Source: an uncultured Eubacteriales bacterium (GTDB lineage Bacteria > Bacillota > Clostridia > Oscillospirales > UBA644). Taken from it: a stretch of DNA of 64,000 bases. Made by a program: the position numbers and the translations under genes. The notes beneath the pieces are model-generated. The model made no database searches and was not told the DNA's origin. It saw nothing but the letters and a program-made list of their open reading frames with translations. The DNA lies in the NCBI GenBank assembly GCA_934438175.1, contig CAKSBH010000003.1, positions 1-64,000 of the forward strand. The letters run 5' to 3'. This document shows positions 59,619-64,000 of the stretch, in pieces; the first letter of the stretch is position 1; every line of letters begins with the position of its first letter.

Positions 59619-59648
59619 ATTGTAACACGTACCGTCCCTGGCTGTCAA
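59619..59648 (-). promoter_or_regulatory. Promoter of the HdeD-like gene (TTGACA-18-TACAAT)
   Basis: Minus strand TTGACA (59643-59648), 18-base spacer, TACAAT (59619-59624). Confidence 0.7.
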
Positions 59649-59790
59649 GGGCGAAAGACGTACAAATATGTTTCTTTTTTTTCGTAAAGAGGCGTTTGTT
59701 GAGTTTGAGTTGATGTTCTTCCTTTATAGTATAAGGAAAATAAAAAGAGAAGTATGGCTGATTCACAGCCGAAGAAACAGGAGAATTTTT

Positions 59791-61497
59791 ATGGAATCCA
59801 ACGCCCCCTGGCTTTCCAGCTACGGAGATGTTTCCTTTCACCTTTCTTATCCGGAAGATTCCATCAGCACGGTGGTTCTGAACACGGCACAGCGTCCGGA
59901 AAACCGGAATTTTCCCGCTTTGCAGTTCATGGGACGCAAAATCACATATTCCGAGCTGACAGATGCCGTAGAGAAAGTTGCCCGTTCGTTTGCAGCCATC
60001 GGCGTGAAGGAAGGAACCCGTGTGACGGTTTGCCTGCCGAATGTTCCGCAGGCGGTCTACTGCCTTTATGCGCTCAACCGCATCGGCGCCGTTGCGTCCA
60101 TGATTCATCCCCTGTCTGCGGTGGAAGAAATTGTGTTTTATCTGAACGAAACACAAAGCGAATACGCCATCACACTGGACCAGTTTTACGAAAAATTCAC
60201 GGAGGTCTGCAAAAAAGTCCCGCTCCGCACTCTGCTTATTACAGAGTCAGCGGACGAGCTGTCCTTCCCGCTCAACGTGATTTCTCATGCACAGAATTCC
60301 CGCAAGTATCCGCAACCGGATCCCACGGATTCTCACCAGATGAAATGGAAAGCGTTTTTGAAAAAGGGCGCTTCCTTTTCCGGAGAATACATCTGCGAAA
60401 AGAAAGCGGACGATGTCGCGGTTCTTTTGTTTTCGGGCGGAACGACCGGAAAGACCAAAGGCATCGAACTGACCAACCTGAACTTCAACGCACTGGCATA
60501 TCAGACCGCGGAAATGGCGCACAAACCCGTCTGTCACACCCGTATGCTTGCCGCCATGCCGATCTTTCACGGATTCGGTCTCGGGGTCTGCATTCACACC
60601 ATGCTTGCCGTCGGCGGGACCTCGATTCTGGTGCCGCGATTCAACGTCAAAGAATATGCCAACCTGATCCGCACCACAAAACCGAATTATATTGCCGGTG
60701 TTCCGACACTGTTTGAAGCCATCACACGGAACCCGTATCTGGACGGAGTAAATCTGAGCTTCCTGTACGGCGTATTTTCCGGAGGAGATTCTTTGCCGGT
60801 CGAGTTGAAAAAACGGTTTGATGCCTTTTTGACCTCACACGGGGCAACAATTCATATCCGGGAGGGCTATGGCACAACGGAATGCGTCACCGCCAGCTGC
60901 CTTACCCCGTACCATAAAGAAAAGGAAGGAAGCATCGGTCTCCCCTATCCGGATACCTATTATAAAATCTGTCGTCCCGATTCGACCGAAGAAGTTCCGT
61001 TCGGAACCGAAGGAGAAATCTGTCTGTCCGGGCCCTCGGTGATGAAGGGATATCTGAACAATGCCGAAGAAACCGCACACACACTTCGCCGCCATGAGGA
61101 CGGACGCATCTGGCTTCACACCGGCGATCTCGGCACGATGGACGACGAAGGATTCATCTATTTCCGGCAACGGATCAAGCGCATGATCGTCACCAGCGGG
61201 TACAACGTCTATCCCTCACAGATTGAAAACATCCTGGATGCACACGAGGCAGTGCGGATAAGCTGCGTCATCGGCGTGCGGGATCCGTACAAGATGCAGA
61301 AGGTGAAGGCATTTGTGGTGCTGAAAGACGGCTACACCCCATCGGATGCCCTGAAGGAAAATCTGTTTGAGCATTGCCGGCGGCACATTGCCAAATACGC
61401 GCTGCCGTATGACATTGAGTTCCGGGACAGTTTGCCGCAGACGCTTGTAGGCAAGATTGCCTACACCACCCTGGAAAAAGAAGAAGCGAAAAAATAA
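59791..61497 (+). CDS. AMP-forming acyl-CoA synthetase/ligase family protein
   Basis: 568 residues from ATG 59791 (AGGAG upstream). ANL superfamily: P-loop LLFSGGTTGKTKGIE at 213-227, GYGTTE (A5), HTGDLG (A7), and catalytic Lys in LVGKIAYT at about residue 555. Activates a carboxylic acid as acyl-AMP then thioester, most likely a fatty acid with CoA; no carrier-protein gene is adjacent. Divergent from the HdeD-like gene; its promoter was not clear by eye. Confidence 0.92.
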   Translation: MESNAPWLSSYGDVSFHLSYPEDSISTVVLNTAQRPENRNFPALQFMGRKITYSELTDAVEKVARSFAAIGVKEGTRVTVCLPNVPQAVYCLYALNRIGAVASMIHPLSAVEEIVFYLNETQSEYAITLDQFYEKFTEVCKKVPLRTLLITESADELSFPLNVISHAQNSRKYPQPDPTDSHQMKWKAFLKKGASFSGEYICEKKADDVAVLLFSGGTTGKTKGIELTNLNFNALAYQTAEMAHKPVCHTRMLAAMPIFHGFGLGVCIHTMLAVGGTSILVPRFNVKEYANLIRTTKPNYIAGVPTLFEAITRNPYLDGVNLSFLYGVFSGGDSLPVELKKRFDAFLTSHGATIHIREGYGTTECVTASCLTPYHKEKEGSIGLPYPDTYYKICRPDSTEEVPFGTEGEICLSGPSVMKGYLNNAEETAHTLRRHEDGRIWLHTGDLGTMDDEGFIYFRQRIKRMIVTSGYNVYPSQIENILDAHEAVRISCVIGVRDPYKMQKVKAFVVLKDGYTPSDALKENLFEHCRRHIAKYALPYDIEFRDSLPQTLVGKIAYTTLEKEEAKK

Positions 61498-61521
61498 TCA
61501 GACCGATTTCGATAAAAAAGG

Positions 61522-61555
61522 GATCCGGAGGAGTTTTCTCCTCCGGATCTTTTCA
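61522..61555. terminator. Bidirectional terminator between convergent genes
   Basis: Perfect 12-bp stem GATCCGGAGGAG/CTCCTCCGGATC with loop TTTT, T-run on both outward sides. Ends the acyl-CoA ligase gene (plus) and the AlgJ/AlgX-like gene (minus). Confidence 0.93.
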
Positions 61556-63715
61556 GTTTTCTTCGAAGAATTCAATCAGTCGATCCAGGATCACATCCGT
61601 CGGTGTCAGGTCGAGGAAGCAACGCTCCACGCCCTGCACCAGAATCACATCCGCTTCCGCAAGATTTTTACGGAACGCCTCGCTCATTGCCACATGCGAT
61701 GCATCCTCGCTTGTTCCGTAGAAGTATTCATCGGTTGTGATTTCCGCCTGGTGATACGTCGAAACCTTTTCAAAACTCTTGAACATAAACGGACTGATTG
61801 CACGACGGAACGAATCGCCGATGATGCAAAGGGACTGTTTATTGGAAGAATTCGAAACCGTAACGGCGTTGGTGTATTCCGGGCTGGTAAACATACGGCT
61901 TTCCCCTCGGCGATTGGTCATGCTCTCATACCGGAACGTCACCTTCGGCATAAAGTCGATCTGATAATCGAGTTCATCTTTTTGCAGGGAATTTCCCACC
62001 ATAGAACCCAGGTCGCCTTTTTCCGTCAGATGGCCGTTGTACAGCGTAGAACCGTAAGAAAGCTCACGCATCGAAGAACGGGCAACCTCTTTCATTTCCA
62101 CATCGTAGAGATCCGTTGCAGGCAATCCGAGCGTACGCAGAATTTCCATGGCATACACATAACCGCCCGCCGAATTCCAGTGCGTATCGTATTTGAAATA
62201 CAGCTGATATGTTTCTTTGTATTCCAGCATTTTCTCAATCGGATACACAACGGAGACCTTGGTATGACTCTGCAGGTATTGCATCATCTGCGTCGTACGG
62301 GAAACATCGGAGACCCGGTCGTACGACGGCATATATTCGCCATAGATGCTTTCCTTGTTGGGAGTAATGGTGAAAATCAGTTTCTTTCCTTTTGATTTCA
62401 GCAGCGAATCCAGCTGGCTCAGTTTCTCGGCAAAGCTCGCCATTTCGCTGGGATAGAACAAATCGTATCCGCAGAAATCGTTCAGAGCATTCTGCAGCGG
62501 TCCGGAAATCCACTCGCCGCTCCAGAACAGCCAGTTGTCCTTCCTGCCGTAGATAACGCCGCTTCCGTGAACATTGGGGAACTCATAATCGGAAAGAGAA
62601 GGATCGTTGTCAATCCGCCCGCCGATGACAAAGCCGTTCTTTGTCTTTTTCCCGACCAGAGCAGGAAGATCTTCCTTCTGTTGCCCGTCGCAGACCTTGC
62701 AGGTGCGGGTTCGCTCTCCTTTTTTGTTTGCAGTCGGCTCAACCGTAATGACCCATTCGCCCCAGGTATGTCCGGCAGCATCTTTATAATTGCTCCGGTT
62801 CTCCAGACCGCAGACCGAACAAGCACGGTAATCATAGCCGCGCTCGGTACAGGTCGGAGCCACGGTTCCGGTCTTATCAAAAGTATGCGGCTTCATGGGC
62901 TTCGAATCGCTTTCATACGAATCGCCGCATCCGGAACAGGTATACACCGTATAACCGGTTTCCGTACAGGTTGGCTCTTTTACCCGGGTGACCTTGTAAT
63001 CGTGAACATGATCCTTATCCACCTTCGGAATAATTCCGGACTGAACCGTCAGACAAACCGTGCAGACACGCACCTTCGTGCCGTCCTCCGTTTCGGTTGC
63101 CGGACGGCTCACAGACCACTCGCTCCAGGTGTGATCCGTTGCCGGGACCTCATTGTCCTTCAGGGTCTCCGAGCACTTGAGACAGGTATGCAGTGTATAT
63201 CCCGGCTCGGTACAGGTCGGCTCCCTGTTTACGGACTCATACTGATGACCGGTCGGCTCCGTATACGAATCCACATACTGATCTCCGCATCCGGAACAGG
63301 TGTGCGTGGTATAACCGCGTTCGGTACACGTCGGTTCCGTCACTTTTTCCTCATAAGTATGGGTATGCGTGTCCGGAGAAGGATCATCGGGCTTTCCGCG
63401 AAGCGATTCTTTCCAGGGAACATATGTCTTCAGAAAAGAAGAATAGCCCGTGCGCAGAGCAGAGTCTGCCGCCCGGTATCCTGCCATGATTTCCGAACGG
63501 AACGGCAGGCGGTCGTTGTAATAATCCTCCACGCCGCTGAAAAATTCCGCTGCGTTTTTTCCGGACTGAAACAGTTTGGACCATTCCGGGAAATCCGCAG
63601 GATTCCGACGTTCCGCCTCGGAATCAAATCCGGCGCCCAGGCCAAACAGAGAAAGAACTGTCGGAATCAGGAGAATGCCCATAAAAACGGTGATGACAGC
63701 AATTGCTTTTTTCAC
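61553..63715 (-). CDS. AlgJ/AlgX-like SGNH acetyltransferase-family protein with Cys repeats
   Basis: 720 residues from GTG 63715 (AAGGGG 8 bases upstream). N-terminal signal-anchor helix, then FSGVEDYYNDRLPFRSEIM, the start of the AlgX/AlgJ domain, interrupted by about 240 residues (117-357) of cysteine-rich repeats, and then the catalytic part with DTHW (about 510-513) and GDSF (about 633-636), the Asp-His and Ser of SGNH-type O-acetyltransferases. Repeats contain PTCTExGYxxxTCSxCG four times and HTWxEW...RxCxVC twice. Probably O-acetylates a cell-surface polymer together with the adjacent MBOAT protein. Confidence 0.87.
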   Translation of the reverse strand: MKKAIAVITVFMGILLIPTVLSLFGLGAGFDSEAERRNPADFPEWSKLFQSGKNAAEFFSGVEDYYNDRLPFRSEIMAGYRAADSALRTGYSSFLKTYVPWKESLRGKPDDPSPDTHTHTYEEKVTEPTCTERGYTTHTCSGCGDQYVDSYTEPTGHQYESVNREPTCTEPGYTLHTCLKCSETLKDNEVPATDHTWSEWSVSRPATETEDGTKVRVCTVCLTVQSGIIPKVDKDHVHDYKVTRVKEPTCTETGYTVYTCSGCGDSYESDSKPMKPHTFDKTGTVAPTCTERGYDYRACSVCGLENRSNYKDAAGHTWGEWVITVEPTANKKGERTRTCKVCDGQQKEDLPALVGKKTKNGFVIGGRIDNDPSLSDYEFPNVHGSGVIYGRKDNWLFWSGEWISGPLQNALNDFCGYDLFYPSEMASFAEKLSQLDSLLKSKGKKLIFTITPNKESIYGEYMPSYDRVSDVSRTTQMMQYLQSHTKVSVVYPIEKMLEYKETYQLYFKYDTHWNSAGGYVYAMEILRTLGLPATDLYDVEMKEVARSSMRELSYGSTLYNGHLTEKGDLGSMVGNSLQKDELDYQIDFMPKVTFRYESMTNRRGESRMFTSPEYTNAVTVSNSSNKQSLCIIGDSFRRAISPFMFKSFEKVSTYHQAEITTDEYFYGTSEDASHVAMSEAFRKNLAEADVILVQGVERCFLDLTPTDVILDRLIEFFEEN
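62645..63367 (-). repeat. Cys-pair repeat region within the AlgJ/AlgX-like gene
   Basis: Codes for four PTCTE-GY modules and two HTWxEW modules, each with one CxxC, inserted between the N-terminal and catalytic parts of the AlgX-type domain. Similar modules occur in many surface proteins of gut Clostridia. Confidence 0.8.
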
Positions 63716-63731
63716 GAGATCCACCCCTTTC

Positions 63732-64000
63732 TCAGAACTGGAAGTAAATAAACGGATGATAGGTGCTACAGGTAAGCGAGAAGATGCATGCAATGAGAAG
63801 CAGGATCTGCACGGCAAAATCCACCCAATAGACCACGGTTTTCCCACGCACCTTCTCCCAGGTTCCCGCAAGCGGGCGCTGCACGAGCCCGGAGAACAGG
63901 ATGCCAGCAACTGCGGCAAGAACCACCTGCATACTCATGCTGCCGAAGTTCAGAGCCGTCACGGCGTTTGAACGGAACGAGAACATCTGACCGAGATACG
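63732..64000 (-). CDS. MBOAT-family O-acyltransferase (AlgI-like), C-terminal part only
   Basis: Runs off the right edge; only the last 88 codons or so are inside the window. It has three hydrophobic stretches and ends in HPFIYFQF, the C-terminal signature seen in AlgI/DltB-type acyltransferases (NPFIYFRF). It ends 16 bases before the AlgJ/AlgX-like gene in the same direction. AlgI passes acetyl groups across the membrane for AlgJ/AlgX. The start codon is outside the window. Confidence 0.85.
   Translation of the reverse strand, partial: YLGQMFSFRSNAVTALNFGSMSMQVVLAAVAGILFSGLVQRPLAGTWEKVRGKTVVYWVDFAVQILLLIACIFSLTCSTYHPFIYFQF

Noticed and set aside
62645..63367. CRISPR-like array
   Set aside because: The repeats are protein-level modules of unequal length inside an intact reading frame, with no spacer periodicity.

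Overview
The window reads as one contiguous piece of chromosome from an endospore-forming Bacillota, most likely class Clostridia. Evidence: an alpha/beta-type small acid-soluble spore protein with a matching sigma-G-type promoter, a spoVAC-spoVAD-spoVAEb operon for dipicolinate uptake, consensus sigma-A promoters with 17-bp spacers, strong GGAGG ribosome binding sites, many GTG starts, and typical clostridial families (TIGR03915/TIGR03916 radical-SAM pair, DegV, U32 hydroxylation protein, MltG). No rRNA, phage, IS element or CRISPR array was seen, so species-level placement is not possible. Coding density is high; no gene-free stretch exceeds about 300 bases.

Layout. 1-4 kb, plus strand: a membrane protein of unknown function behind a paired operator-like dyad, a candidate small RNA, then pgk-tpiA and a small XRE regulator. 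4-20.7 kb, minus strand: a short GH78-type glycosidase, uvrB-uvrA (stop/start overlap), a hypothetical protein, a spore SASP, a heterodimeric ABC exporter, and mtaB followed by a type IIA topoisomerase pair (B then A subunit). 20.8-27.7 kb, mainly plus strand: a tiny Cys-rich membrane peptide, tRNA-Lys (minus), a DUF3298-like protein, a FabG-like reductase, a DacF-like carboxypeptidase, an RluB-type pseudouridine synthase, an APRT-like enzyme and the TIGR03916/TIGR03915 pair. 27.6-42 kb, minus strand: an unknown gene plus spoVAEb-AD-AC; a long co-directional run (CPBP protease, mltG, zinc-ribbon protein, U32 protein, P-type ATPase, HtrA, dusB, ECF sigma, zinc anti-sigma); DJ-1 family, DegV and an XRE-membrane protein. 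42-57 kb, minus strand: a lipoprotein lipase coupled to a LolD/FtsX-type ABC transporter, then a roughly 10-kb oligopeptide transporter operon. 57-64 kb: oligoendopeptidase F, an HdeD-like membrane protein, an acyl-CoA ligase (plus), and an AlgJ/AlgX-type O-acetylation protein next to a truncated MBOAT acyltransferase.

The most unusual biology is in the Opp-type operon (46.8-56.9 kb). Its OppD-like ATPase carries about 230 extra, largely coiled-coil residues between Walker A and the Q-loop; the OppF-like ATPase ends in a hydrophobic membrane tail; OppB has about 270 residues outside the membrane between its first two helices; two uncharacterised membrane proteins are co-transcribed. Oligoendopeptidase F lies immediately upstream, suggesting a peptide uptake and degradation locus. 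The second noteworthy object is a candidate stand-alone small RNA between position 1246 and pgk: a near-consensus promoter, a 12-bp hairpin whose loop carries CCUCC (complementary to a Shine-Dalgarno), and a terminator hairpin with a CCCC loop.
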